Assembly: GCF_947503375.1 (NCBI RefSeq)
Contig: NZ_CANNDQ010000010.1
Coordinates: forward strand, 1-64,000
Direction of reading: 5' to 3'
Source of the DNA: an uncultured Psychroserpens sp.
GTDB taxonomy: Bacteria > Bacteroidota > Bacteroidia > Flavobacteriales > Flavobacteriaceae
Length of the DNA: 64,000 nt
Under the pieces are notes generated by a model. The model saw only the letters and a program-made list of their open reading frames with translations. It was not told the origin of the DNA and did no database searches. The position numbers and the translations under genes are program-made. This document shows, one piece after another, positions 29,965 to 38,226 of the stretch; position 1 is the first letter of the stretch, and every line of letters starts with the position of its first letter.

Positions 29965-31890
29965 ATGCAGTTTAAACACCCAGAAATTCTTTACGCGCTT
30001 CTCCTACTTATCATTCCCATAATTGTTCATTTATTTCAATTACGAAAATTTAAAAAAGTAGCATTTACAAATGTTCAGTTTTTAAAAGAATTAACATTAC
30101 AAACACGTAAGAGTTCACAATTAAAAAAATGGTTAACGCTTTTAACTCGTATATTATTGCTGGCTTGTGTAATATTTGCTTTTGCTCAACCCTATATTTC
30201 AAACTCTGAAAATTTTAATACCAAAAGTGAAACAGTGCTATATCTAGATAATTCATTTAGTATGCAAACACAAGGTAATAATGGCACATTATTAAACAGA
30301 GCTATTCAGGATATTATTGAGCATGTTGATGAAAACGAAAAAATTTCATTATTTACAAATGATGTGAACTTTTATAATACGAGTATCAAAGCCATCAAAA
30401 ATGATCTTATTCAATTGAAACACTCCCCTAGTCAATTAGACTACGATGCGATTATTTTGAAAGGGAAGCAATTATTTTCTGAAGATGAAAGTAGTATAAA
30501 AAATTTAGTGCTCATTTCAGATTTTCAACAAAAAAATAACACATTCACCACAGAATTAGATAGTCTTACTAATTTAAGACTCGTTCAATTAAAACCTACT
30601 AATACAACTAACATAAGTATAGATACTGTATATGTCTCTAAGTATGCTATTGAAAATCTTGAGCTTACCGTCAAAATAAAAAACCAAGGCCAACCTATTG
30701 AAACACTGCCTGTTTCTCTATATAACAATGACAATCTTATAGCTAAGAGTGCTGTAGAAATAGATACTGAAGTAGAGACTGTTTTCACTATTCCAAGTAA
30801 TACAGTATTCAATGGAAAAATTATAATTGATGATCCAAATCTTCTTTATGATAATGAGTTATTTTTTAACATAGACCAAAAGGAAACTATAAAAGTTCTT
30901 GCCATCAATGAAGCCGATGATACATTCTTAAGAAAAATTTATACAAACGACGAATTTGATTATACTGCTTCACCATTTAATGCGTTAAATTACAATTTCA
31001 TAAGCGATCAAAATTTAATCATTTTAAATGAATTAAAACAAATTCCTTTATCATTGACGACTGCTCTTAAAGCGTTTACAAACGATGGCGGAAGTGTGTT
31101 AATCATACCTTCAAATGATATTGGTTTAAACACTTATAATCAATTTTTTAAAAATCACATATTATCTAAATTTAATACATTAAATTCTGTAGAAAAAAAA
31201 ATCACTACAATTAACTTTTCACATCCATTACTACGCTATGTTTTTGATAAAGAGATTCAGAATTTTCAATACCCAAAAGTTAACTCATATTATACCAATG
31301 ACTTGGGCTTTGGAGCTTCCATACTCAGCTTTGAAGATGGCTCTTCGTTTTTATCGCAATCAGGGAATGTATATCGCTTTTCAGCGGCTCTAAATGAAGA
31401 AAATTCCAACTTTAAGAACTCACCACTTATAGTTCCTGTACTCTATAACATTGGCAAACAAAGTTTAAAAATTGCGCGATTATATTATGTAATTGGAGAA
31501 GAAAATACCATAGACATAGCCACCAAGCTACAACAAGATGACATACTAACTTTGGTAAATGGTGAAAATTCTGTCATACCCTTACAACAAACGTATACTA
31601 ATAAAGTTGAATTAACAACCAACTCATATCCAAACTCATCAGGCATAATTTCTGTACAAAACAAAGCAACCTTCTTAAAAAATCTAAGCTTTAATTTTAG
31701 TAGAGATGAAAGCAATCTAGTCTACATAGATCCGACTACTATTGCTAATGCAACAGTTAGTAATTCTGTAGCTATAACAATAAACGATATAAAAAGTGAC
31801 ACAAATGTTAACGAGCTATGGAAATGGTTTGTTATTTTTGCACTAGTATTTTTATGTATCGAAATGCTCATCTTAAAATTCTTGAAATGA
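29965..31890 (+). CDS. BatA-domain vWA membrane protein
   Basis: The protein has 641 residues. The N-terminal ~90 residues match the aerotolerance BatA domain found throughout Bacteroidota: an initial helix (FKHPEILYALLLLIIPIIVHLFQ), the string FKKVAFTNVQFLKEL, then a second helix (LTRILLLACVIFAFAQPYI). A von Willebrand A-like domain follows, with the MIDAS-type motif DNSFS near residue 94 and a later LVLISDFQQ strand. The middle is a CARDB-like beta region and the C-terminus has one membrane helix (WKWFVIFALVFLCIEMLIL). It probably acts in the inner membrane with a periplasmic vWA domain; the exact role of these proteins is not established. Its stop overlaps the next gene's ATG (ATGA), indicating translational coupling. 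Confidence 0.85.
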   Translation: MQFKHPEILYALLLLIIPIIVHLFQLRKFKKVAFTNVQFLKELTLQTRKSSQLKKWLTLLTRILLLACVIFAFAQPYISNSENFNTKSETVLYLDNSFSMQTQGNNGTLLNRAIQDIIEHVDENEKISLFTNDVNFYNTSIKAIKNDLIQLKHSPSQLDYDAIILKGKQLFSEDESSIKNLVLISDFQQKNNTFTTELDSLTNLRLVQLKPTNTTNISIDTVYVSKYAIENLELTVKIKNQGQPIETLPVSLYNNDNLIAKSAVEIDTEVETVFTIPSNTVFNGKIIIDDPNLLYDNELFFNIDQKETIKVLAINEADDTFLRKIYTNDEFDYTASPFNALNYNFISDQNLIILNELKQIPLSLTTALKAFTNDGGSVLIIPSNDIGLNTYNQFFKNHILSKFNTLNSVEKKITTINFSHPLLRYVFDKEIQNFQYPKVNSYYTNDLGFGASILSFEDGSSFLSQSGNVYRFSAALNEENSNFKNSPLIVPVLYNIGKQSLKIARLYYVIGEENTIDIATKLQQDDILTLVNGENSVIPLQQTYTNKVELTTNSYPNSSGIISVQNKATFLKNLSFNFSRDESNLVYIDPTTIANATVSNSVAITINDIKSDTNVNELWKWFVIFALVFLCIEMLILKFLK

Positions 31891-33143
31891 ATGCACTTGT
31901 AAAATCTGCAACTATAGTAGATCCCAAAAGCAATTTTCACAACCAAACTGTTGATATTTTAATTGAAAAAGGTTTTATCTCAAAAATAGCTAAGCGCATT
32001 TCAAATCCTAAAAACTATAAAGAGATTAAACGAGATAATCTTCATGTTTCGCAAGGTTGGTTTGATAGCAGTGTATGCTTTGGAGAGCCTGGATACGAGG
32101 AGCGTGAGACGATAGAAAACGGGCTTAAAACAGCAGCCTGCTCAGGTTTTACGGCGGTTGCCCTGAATACCAATACCAACCCAGTTATAGACTCATATGC
32201 TGACATTTCTTTCTTACTATCAAAATCAAACAAGCACGCAGTTAACATTTACCCTTATGGTGCCTTAACTAAAAATAGTGATGGTAAGGAATTAGCTGAA
32301 CTTTTTGATATGAAAAGCGCTGGAGCAGTAGCCTTTTATGATTATCAAAAGCCTATATCTAATTCTAATTTAATGAAATTAGCATTGCAGTATGCTAGTA
32401 ATTTTAATGGATTAGTTTGCTCTTTTCCACAAGAATCACAAATTAGTGGTTTAGGTGTAATGAATGAAAATATTACAAGTACTTCTATAGGTTTAAAAGG
32501 AAACCCTTCATTAGCTGAACAGCTACAAGTGGCAAGAGATTTATTTATTTTAGAATATACTGAAGGCAAATTACATATTCCAACTATATCAACTGAAAAA
32601 TCTGTAGCACTTATAAGAGCTGCTAAGAAGAAAAAACTAGACGTTACTTGTAGTGTTGCTATTCATAACTTATTATTTACTGACGAGCAACTAAAATCAT
32701 TTAATACCAGTTTTAAAGTATTGCCACCATTGCGGACGCAAAATGATATTAACGCATTAATTGAAGGATTAAAAGATGGTACTATAGATATGGTTACTAG
32801 TGATCATAACCCAATAGATGTAGAGCATAAAAAACTAGAGTTTGATTATGCAAAATATGGAACGATTGGTTTAGAAAGTGCATTTGGAGCTTTAAATTCT
32901 ATCTTAACAACTAAAAAAACTATTGAACTGCTAACAAAAGGGAAAGAACGATTTGATATAGAGCCTACTCCAATCACTGAAGGCAACAAAGCCGATTTAG
33001 CTTTATTTAACCCAAACGGTAATTATATTTTTACTAAAGATAATGTGATATCAACTTCTAAAAACACAATCTTTGAAAATAAAGAATTGACTGGAAAGAG
33101 TTATGGAATCATTGCTAATAACCAAATCGTTTTAAACAATTAG
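31887..33143 (+). CDS. Dihydroorotase-like protein lacking the HxH metal motif
   Basis: The protein has 418 residues, starting at the ATG at 31887 that overlaps the upstream stop by four bases; the further upstream in-frame ATG at 31818 lies inside the vWA gene and is unlikely. The fold is a cyclic amidohydrolase of the dihydroorotase family (AllB/PyrC type I): N-terminal beta part (KSATIVDPKS), GEPGYEERETIENGLKTAACSGFT, LHIPTIST, and TSDHNPID near the C-terminal Asp position. The usual DxHxH after strand 1 reads GWFDSSVCFGEPG here, so both metal-binding histidines are gone, and the HHL motif reads IHNL. It is likely catalytically dead or altered, comparable to the non-catalytic PyrC' partners of some aspartate transcarbamoylases. 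I give no gene symbol because activity is doubtful. It probably shares a transcript with the BatA-type gene. Confidence 0.85.
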   Translation: MNALVKSATIVDPKSNFHNQTVDILIEKGFISKIAKRISNPKNYKEIKRDNLHVSQGWFDSSVCFGEPGYEERETIENGLKTAACSGFTAVALNTNTNPVIDSYADISFLLSKSNKHAVNIYPYGALTKNSDGKELAELFDMKSAGAVAFYDYQKPISNSNLMKLALQYASNFNGLVCSFPQESQISGLGVMNENITSTSIGLKGNPSLAEQLQVARDLFILEYTEGKLHIPTISTEKSVALIRAAKKKKLDVTCSVAIHNLLFTDEQLKSFNTSFKVLPPLRTQNDINALIEGLKDGTIDMVTSDHNPIDVEHKKLEFDYAKYGTIGLESAFGALNSILTTKKTIELLTKGKERFDIEPTPITEGNKADLALFNPNGNYIFTKDNVISTSKNTIFENKELTGKSYGIIANNQIVLNN

Positions 33144-33152
33144 AATTGAGTC

Positions 33153-33485
33153 ATGCAACAAAATTCATCCAAACAAAATAATAATTTAGCCATTGTGGCT
33201 TACTTGACACTTTTTGGAACATTAATCGCATTCTTCATGAATCGAGATGTGCGTAACCCGCTCGTTTCATTTCATGTAAGACAAGCTTTGGGACTTTGGT
33301 TATTACAATTACTTTTAGGCTACTTCATTGGTGGCTTTAATAGTTGGATGGTTACCATTTCATTTTGGGTGTTCTTTATCGTGCTATTTCTTTACGGTAT
33401 CTTTGGTGCCTTAGCTGGAAAAATGAATGAAGTTCCAGTTCTAGGATCTTTTTTTCAAAAACTTTTCGCATCTATAGGCGAATAA
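33153..33485 (+). CDS. Small membrane protein, DUF4870-like
   Basis: The protein has 110 residues. It has three to four hydrophobic segments (LAIVAYLTLFGTLIAFFM, LGLWLLQLLLGYFIGG, VTISFWVFFIVLFLYGIFGAL) and the string RNPLVSFHVRQALGLWL, which resembles the DUF4870/Tic20-like small membrane proteins of Bacteroidota. It starts 9 bp after the dihydroorotase-like gene and ends 3 bp before the esterase gene, so the three are likely one operon. Function unknown. Confidence 0.75.
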   Translation: MQQNSSKQNNNLAIVAYLTLFGTLIAFFMNRDVRNPLVSFHVRQALGLWLLQLLLGYFIGGFNSWMVTISFWVFFIVLFLYGIFGALAGKMNEVPVLGSFFQKLFASIGE

Positions 33486-33488
33486 CAT

Positions 33489-34136
33489 ATGAGTTTATCA
33501 CTATATCATATCACTAAACCTTCTTCATTAAAAGAAAATGCACCATTACTCATTATGTGTCATGGTTATGGAAGTGATGAGAATGATCTATTCTCCTTTG
33601 CTCAAGAATTACCAGACGAGTTATTTATCATTTCTGTAAGAGCTCCATATCCTATGCAGCCATTTGGAAACGCATGGTATGCAATAAATTTTGATGCCAA
33701 TCAAAATAAATGGAATGATGTTGACCAAGCTATTGAATCTCGTGATAAAATTGCGAATTTTATTGAAGAAGCATGTGCTACTTATCCCGTCGACAAAACC
33801 AAAGTAACTTTGTTAGGTTTTAGTCAAGGCACGATTTTAAGCTATGCTGTAGCGCTCACTTATCCTGATAAAGTAAAGAATATTATAGCATTAAGTGGTT
33901 ATATAAGCCAAGATATGCTTTCAGAAGATCTTGAGACTAAAGACTATTCGCATTTAGATTTTTATTGCTCTCATGGAAGCGTAGACCAAGTAATTCCTGT
34001 AGATTGGGCAAGACGAGCACCTCAGTTTTTAAACCAATTTAACATCAAAAACACGTATTCAGAATTTCCCGTAGGTCATGGTGTGGCACCTCAAAATTTT
34101 TACCAATTAAAAAACTGGTTAGAACTACGTATCTAA
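33489..34136 (+). CDS. Alpha/beta hydrolase, phospholipase/carboxylesterase family
   Basis: The protein has 215 residues, within the usual range for this family. The oxyanion region HGYGSDENDLF (25-35) is followed by the nucleophile elbow GFSQG with Ser112, then SHGSVDQVIP with the acid Asp166, then GHGVAP with the catalytic His197. This is the intact triad of the carboxylesterase/lysophospholipase (YpfH-like, acyl-protein thioesterase-like) family. No signal peptide is present, so it is cytoplasmic. The substrate is probably a small ester or acyl chain; the exact one cannot be told. It lies 3 bp after the small membrane gene, and its 3' end faces a converging gene only 4 bp away. Confidence 0.88.
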   Translation: MSLSLYHITKPSSLKENAPLLIMCHGYGSDENDLFSFAQELPDELFIISVRAPYPMQPFGNAWYAINFDANQNKWNDVDQAIESRDKIANFIEEACATYPVDKTKVTLLGFSQGTILSYAVALTYPDKVKNIIALSGYISQDMLSEDLETKDYSHLDFYCSHGSVDQVIPVDWARRAPQFLNQFNIKNTYSEFPVGHGVAPQNFYQLKNWLELRI

Positions 34137-34140
34137 TTAG

Positions 34141-34653
34141 TTATGGTCGATATAGTGAAGACTCAACAACTCTAAATTTCAATTCTTTTTCTTCTCCAAC
34201 ATTTTCAATATCATAAGCCAATAACATTTCTCCCCAATATGTACCATCCGTAAAACTAGCTATAATCCACTTGTGATTTAACATTCGTATTTGATCTATG
34301 AGCATTTTATTCCCTGTCATAGAGGCATAAGGCACTAAAGGATGATCTTCAGTTTCATATATATTAAGACTCATCAATTCATCTTTTATAAACGGAATAA
34401 ATTCTGATATTCGATAACCTTGGTCCTCCCAATACTGCATCGCATCGTCATTAGTATCAAACTTAAATGTATATAAATCAGTTATCTGATTGTCTTTCAT
34501 TAATTGCAATGTATCCTTAACAGCCATTTCACGGTCTAAAGCGTTAGTCAACTTCTTATCATAATCTTCAATAATATTTTTGGAATTTACAAACTGAAAT
34601 ATGACCAGTAATAATGCAAAAATGAATAAGTACATAAAAATTCTATTCTTCAT
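34141..34653 (-). CDS. Membrane-anchored hypothetical protein
   Basis: The protein has 170 residues. One N-terminal hydrophobic segment (IFMYLFIFALLLVIFQFV, about 5-22) would act as a membrane anchor. A short coiled-coil-prone stretch (IIEDYDKKLTNALDREMAVKDTL) and a soluble domain with no motif I recognise follow. It lies 3 bp downstream of the MBL-fold gene on the same strand, so the two are probably cotranscribed. Function unknown. Confidence 0.75.
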   Translation of the reverse strand: MKNRIFMYLFIFALLLVIFQFVNSKNIIEDYDKKLTNALDREMAVKDTLQLMKDNQITDLYTFKFDTNDDAMQYWEDQGYRISEFIPFIKDELMSLNIYETEDHPLVPYASMTGNKMLIDQIRMLNHKWIIASFTDGTYWGEMLLAYDIENVGEEKELKFRVVESSLYRP

Positions 34654-34656
34654 AAT

Positions 34657-35418
34657 CTATAAGTGTATTTGTAAGTTATCGTATGCTAAAAAAACGTTAT
34701 CAGGCAATTTTTGTTGTACCTCATCATGAAACCCTAAATAATGACTAATATGGGTTAAATAAGCCTTCTCTGGTCTAACCTTAAGGATAAAAGCTAGTGC
34801 TTCTTCAATGTTGAAATGAGATATATGTGCTTCCTCACGTAAAGCATTAACAACCAGAATTTTAACATCTTTTAGTTTTTCAATCTCTTCTTCTGCTACT
34901 GTTTTCATATCTGTTAGATAAGCAAAATCTTTAAATCTAAAGCCAAAGACTTGTAATTTATGGTGATAGCCATTAATAGGAATTACAGTTAAATTCCCAA
35001 GAGTAAATGGTTCATTTTTTATTTCATTCTGAACTACACTAGGCACACCAGGATATTTAGCTTCTTTAGTGAAAATATAATTAAACCGCTTATTCAGTTC
35101 ACCTAATACGCGTTTATGTGCATAAAATGGGATATCGCCTTGTCTAAAGTAAAAAGGCCTAATATCATCTAAACCCGCAGTATGATCGGCATGTTCATGA
35201 GTAAACACTATCCCATCAATTTTATGACAATTTGCCCTTAGCATTTGTTGTCTAAAATCTGGACCACAGTCAATCACATAAGTATAATCTTCCCATTCAA
35301 CCAATACAGAAACGCGCAAACGTTTATCCTTAGGGTTGCTACTCAAACAAACCGGATGATCACTTCCTATTACAGGAATTCCTTGTGAAGTACCAGTACC
35401 TAAAAATGTGATTTTCAA
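34657..35418 (-). CDS. MBL-fold metallo-hydrolase (PhnP-like)
   Basis: The protein has 253 residues. It begins MKITFLGTGTSQGIP, the strand and turn typical of the PhnP/beta-CASP-free branch of the metallo-beta-lactamase fold. The metal motif HEHADHTAGLDDIRP (about 75-89) supplies H-x-H-x-D-H, and further ligands lie in YHH, YLTD and THISHYLGFHDE. It is likely a two-metal phosphodiesterase or related hydrolase in the cytoplasm; in E. coli PhnP is a cyclic ribose phosphate phosphodiesterase, but no phn genes are nearby, so the substrate is open. It is divergent from the 35511 gene, with 92 bp between the starts. Confidence 0.88.
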   Translation of the reverse strand: MKITFLGTGTSQGIPVIGSDHPVCLSSNPKDKRLRVSVLVEWEDYTYVIDCGPDFRQQMLRANCHKIDGIVFTHEHADHTAGLDDIRPFYFRQGDIPFYAHKRVLGELNKRFNYIFTKEAKYPGVPSVVQNEIKNEPFTLGNLTVIPINGYHHKLQVFGFRFKDFAYLTDMKTVAEEEIEKLKDVKILVVNALREEAHISHFNIEEALAFILKVRPEKAYLTHISHYLGFHDEVQQKLPDNVFLAYDNLQIHL

Positions 35419-35454
35419 TTTAAAATGGTTTGAAACAAAAATAAACTTATTTTT

Positions 35455-35483
35455 TTGTTTAACATGCTAATTTAATACCTTTG
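35455..35483 (+). promoter_or_regulatory. Bacteroidota-type promoter for the 35511 gene
   Basis: TTG at 35455-35457 (TTTG from 35454) and TACCTTTG at 35476-35483 are separated by 18 bp, a close match to the Flavobacteriia consensus. The ATG lies 27 bp after the -7 box. Confidence 0.75.
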
Positions 35484-35510
35484 TAAGAACGTATAAACCC
35501 AGACTAGAAG

Positions 35511-36962
35511 ATGGAAATAACCTTAAAAGGCGATAGAGAATTTGATGAAATTCCTTCATTAAAAACGAAGTGCCTTCGTATTAACCTTAACGAAAACATT
35601 TACGGTACTTTTGCAGAGATAGGTGCAGGTCAAGAAACTGTACGCCAATTTTTTAGAGCTGGTGGAGCTTCAGGGACTATTGCAAAAGCAATGTCTGCCT
35701 ATGACAAAGCATTTAGTGATGCTATTTATGGTATTGAAGATGATAAGCGTTATGTAACAGAAGCTAGATTGCGTAAAATGTTAGATCATGAAGTTAATTT
35801 AGTCGAAGAACGGATTAAAAGAGAAATCCATCCTAATAAAATGTTCTTCGCATACGCGAATACTGTAGCTACTATTGATTTTGCAAAAAAGTATAAAGGT
35901 CATGGTTGGGTAGGTATTAAATATCAAGTAGACCCAAATCAAGGTTATAACGAAATCGTTCTTCATATACGTTTTAAAGAAAATGATGCTAGGTTACAAC
36001 AAGAAACACTTGGTGTATTGGGTACCAATCTCATCTATGGTGCATTTTACAAGTATAACGAACCAAAAAAATTATTGCGATACCTCTATGACCATTTAGA
36101 CAAAGATCAAGTTGAAATAGATACCATAAATTTTGAAGGTCCAGTTTTTGAAGATGTCGACAATCGTTTAATGAGCTTACAACTAGTAAAAAACGGAATG
36201 ACCGATGCGGTGATGTTTGCGCCTGATGGGAATAACGTTCTACCAGCTAGAGTTTTATATAAAAAGAATATCTTGGCACTTCGTGGGAGTTTCAGACCAG
36301 TAACCAAAGTTAACATGGACATGTATAAGAAATCTTATAATATGTTCATTAAAGAAAATAAAGTAGATCTTGAAAAGACACAAGTGATTTTTGAAATCAC
36401 ATTATCCAATCTTAGAGCTGAAGGTGAAATTGACGAACAAGATTTCATGGATAGAGCACGATTATTATGCTCGCTAGGTCAAACAGTGTTGATTTCAAAT
36501 TTCCAAGAATACTATAAACTTGTAGAGTATTTCTCTCAGTACACTAAAGCTAGAATGGGGTTAGCAATGGGTGTTAATAACCTTGTAGATATTTTTGATG
36601 AAAAATATTATCGCCATCTAAGTGGAGGAATCTTAGAGGCTTTTGGCAAACTATTCTTTAAAGATTTGAGAGTTTACCTCTATCCAATGCAAAATGATGA
36701 TGGATCTTTAACTACAAGTGAGAATTTAAAGGTGCATCCTAGAATGAAAGAACTTTACAAATTCTTTAAGTACAATGGTAAAGTTGTAGATATTACTGAT
36801 TTTGACGAATCAACGCTTACTGTATTCTCAAGAACAGTTCTAAAAATGATTGCCGATGGTAAAGATGGCTGGGAAGGCATGTTACCAGAAGGTGTTGCGA
36901 AACTGATCAAAGAGAAAAGTCTTTTTGGTTGCGAAACAGAACAAGTACATTTAGGAGATTGA
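35511..36962 (+). CDS. Conserved Bacteroidota protein of unknown function
   Basis: The protein has 483 residues and no signal peptide or membrane segment, so it is cytoplasmic. It is well ordered and enzyme-like, with strings such as GTFAEIGAGQETVRQFFRAGG, GWVGIKYQV, NFEGPVFEDVDNRLMS, LPARVLYKKN and TVLISNFQEYYKLVEYF. I remember close homologues widely in Bacteroidota whose database names (nicotinate-nucleotide adenylyltransferase, TonB-dependent receptor) disagree. I see neither a nucleotidyltransferase HxGH motif nor a TonB box to support either name. It has its own promoter and is followed by a terminator shared with the converging peroxiredoxin gene, so it is monocistronic. Confidence 0.8.
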   Translation: MEITLKGDREFDEIPSLKTKCLRINLNENIYGTFAEIGAGQETVRQFFRAGGASGTIAKAMSAYDKAFSDAIYGIEDDKRYVTEARLRKMLDHEVNLVEERIKREIHPNKMFFAYANTVATIDFAKKYKGHGWVGIKYQVDPNQGYNEIVLHIRFKENDARLQQETLGVLGTNLIYGAFYKYNEPKKLLRYLYDHLDKDQVEIDTINFEGPVFEDVDNRLMSLQLVKNGMTDAVMFAPDGNNVLPARVLYKKNILALRGSFRPVTKVNMDMYKKSYNMFIKENKVDLEKTQVIFEITLSNLRAEGEIDEQDFMDRARLLCSLGQTVLISNFQEYYKLVEYFSQYTKARMGLAMGVNNLVDIFDEKYYRHLSGGILEAFGKLFFKDLRVYLYPMQNDDGSLTTSENLKVHPRMKELYKFFKYNGKVVDITDFDESTLTVFSRTVLKMIADGKDGWEGMLPEGVAKLIKEKSLFGCETEQVHLGD

Positions 36963-36983
36963 TCATTTTAATATATAAAAAAA

Positions 36984-37010
36984 AGTCACATGTAACATGT
37001 GGCTTTTTTT
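36984..37010. terminator. Bidirectional terminator between the 35511 gene and the peroxiredoxin gene
   Basis: Arms 36984-36993 and 36995-37004 pair (one G-U) with the innermost pairs open to form the loop. The stem is flanked by an A-run on the left and seven Ts on the right, so it can serve both convergent genes. Confidence 0.85.
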
Positions 37011-37032
37011 ATTGAATTTAGCGCTAAATACT

Positions 37033-37488
37033 TTAACCCTCTAAAATTTGATCGGTATGAATTTTAGCTTTTACTTTATCGATAACACGTTCAACTTTGC
37101 TTTCTTCATCAACAATAAACGTTATGCGATGAATACCGTCAAATTCACGTCCCATAAACTTTTTTGGTCCCCAAACTCCAAAAGCATTGATTACCTCTTT
37201 TTCAGTATCTGCTAACAAAGGGTAAGGAAAATCAAATTTGTTTTTAAAATTAGATTGTCGCTTTTCTGAATCAGCACTTACACCTAAAACCTCATAACCT
37301 GCTTTTTGCAAAGCATCATAGTTTTCACCAAGATTACAAGCTTCTACTGTACATGTAGGTGTATTAGCCTTAGGATAGAAAAAAACTACTAATTTTTTTC
37401 CTTTATAATCTGATAACGATATTGGATTACCATCTTGATCGTTTACGGTAAAATTTGGAACAGTATCACCAGCTTTTAATGTTTTCAT
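37033..37488 (-). CDS. bcp: Thioredoxin-dependent peroxiredoxin, BCP/PrxQ type
   Basis: The protein has 151 residues with the start at 37488 (MKTLKAGDTVPNFTV). The frame stays open upstream to 37665, but that would run antisense through the neighbouring gene and has no homologous look. The peroxidatic cysteine is Cys46 in YPKANTPTCT, and a second cysteine, Cys51, five residues later is the resolving cysteine typical of alpha-type PrxQ/BCP. The protein reduces hydroperoxides in the cytoplasm using thioredoxin. The C-terminal half (VLGVSADSEKRQSNF, ADTEKEVINAFGVW, HRITFIVDEE) is standard for the family. Only 31 bp separate its start from the divergent endonuclease III gene. Confidence 0.93.
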   Translation of the reverse strand: MKTLKAGDTVPNFTVNDQDGNPISLSDYKGKKLVVFFYPKANTPTCTVEACNLGENYDALQKAGYEVLGVSADSEKRQSNFKNKFDFPYPLLADTEKEVINAFGVWGPKKFMGREFDGIHRITFIVDEESKVERVIDKVKAKIHTDQILEG

Positions 37489-37494
37489 ATTATG

Positions 37495-37514
37495 TATTTT
37501 TGTAATCAAAGATA
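37495..37514. promoter_or_regulatory. Overlapping divergent -7 boxes between peroxiredoxin and endonuclease III genes
   Basis: On the + strand TATTTTTG (37495-37502) fits TAnnTTTG for the 37520 gene. On the - strand TATCTTTG (37514-37507) fits for the peroxiredoxin gene, which starts at 37488. The -33 elements would fall within each other's coding region; a TTG with ideal spacing was not found for either, so confidence is moderate. Confidence 0.5.
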
Positions 37515-37519
37515 CGACA

Positions 37520-38176
37520 ATGACCAAACAAGAGAAAGTAGATTTTGTTATAAGAACGTTAAACGAACTATATCCAACCATTCCAATCCCATTAGCGCAT
37601 AAAGACCCATACACATTATTGATAGCTGTGCTGATGTCTGCACAAAGCACAGATGTACGCGTCAATCAAATCACACCGCTTTTATTCGCTAAAGCAGATA
37701 ATCCTTATGACATGGTCAAGTTATCTGTAGAAGAAATTAGAGATATTATAAAGCCTGTAGGATTGTCACCAATGAAGAGCAAAGGTATTTACGGATTATC
37801 GCATATATTAATAGATAAACATAACGGAGAAGTGCCTAAAACCTATGAAGCACTAGAAGCACTTCCCGCTGTAGGGCACAAAACAGCAGCTGTAGTACTA
37901 TCACAAGCATTTGGAATTCCTGCATTTCCAGTTGACACACACATACATCGCTTAATGTATCGTTGGAATTTATCAAATGGTAAAAATGTAGTCCAAACAG
38001 AAAAAGATGCAAAACGATTGTTTCCAAAGGAATTATGGAACGACTTACATCTTCAGATCATTTGGTATGGACGAGAATACTCTCCTGCTAGAGGTTGGAA
38101 TATAGAAAATGATATCATTACTAAAACTATTGGACGTAAATCTGTACTTAATGAGTATTACAAAAAACAAAGATAG
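37520..38176 (+). CDS. nth: Endonuclease III (DNA glycosylase/AP lyase) without the iron-sulfur cluster
   Basis: The protein has 218 residues. The helix-hairpin-helix is LPAVGHKTAAVVLSQAFG, with the catalytic lysine in GHKTA, and the catalytic aspartate lies in the following VDTHIHRL. This is the bifunctional base-excision glycosylase/AP lyase fold that removes oxidised pyrimidines. The C-terminal region, normally C-X6-C-X2-C-X5-C for a 4Fe-4S cluster, reads GREYSPARGWNIENDIITKT here; the whole protein contains no cysteine, so the cluster is absent. The fold and active site otherwise look intact. It is divergent from the peroxiredoxin gene. Confidence 0.92.
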   Translation: MTKQEKVDFVIRTLNELYPTIPIPLAHKDPYTLLIAVLMSAQSTDVRVNQITPLLFAKADNPYDMVKLSVEEIRDIIKPVGLSPMKSKGIYGLSHILIDKHNGEVPKTYEALEALPAVGHKTAAVVLSQAFGIPAFPVDTHIHRLMYRWNLSNGKNVVQTEKDAKRLFPKELWNDLHLQIIWYGREYSPARGWNIENDIITKTIGRKSVLNEYYKKQR

Positions 38177-38226
38177 CGTCATTAAACTGTGGTATAATAA
38201 TTGTGCATGAAAACAAAATATTTTTC

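Noticed and set aside
31818..31886. 23-residue upstream extension of the dihydroorotase-like protein
   Set aside because: It lies inside the last membrane helix codons of the upstream gene; the ATGA overlap start gives the normal family length.
37489..37665. 59-residue N-terminal extension of the peroxiredoxin
   Set aside because: It runs antisense through the endonuclease III gene and past a promoter box; the family starts at MKTLKAGD.
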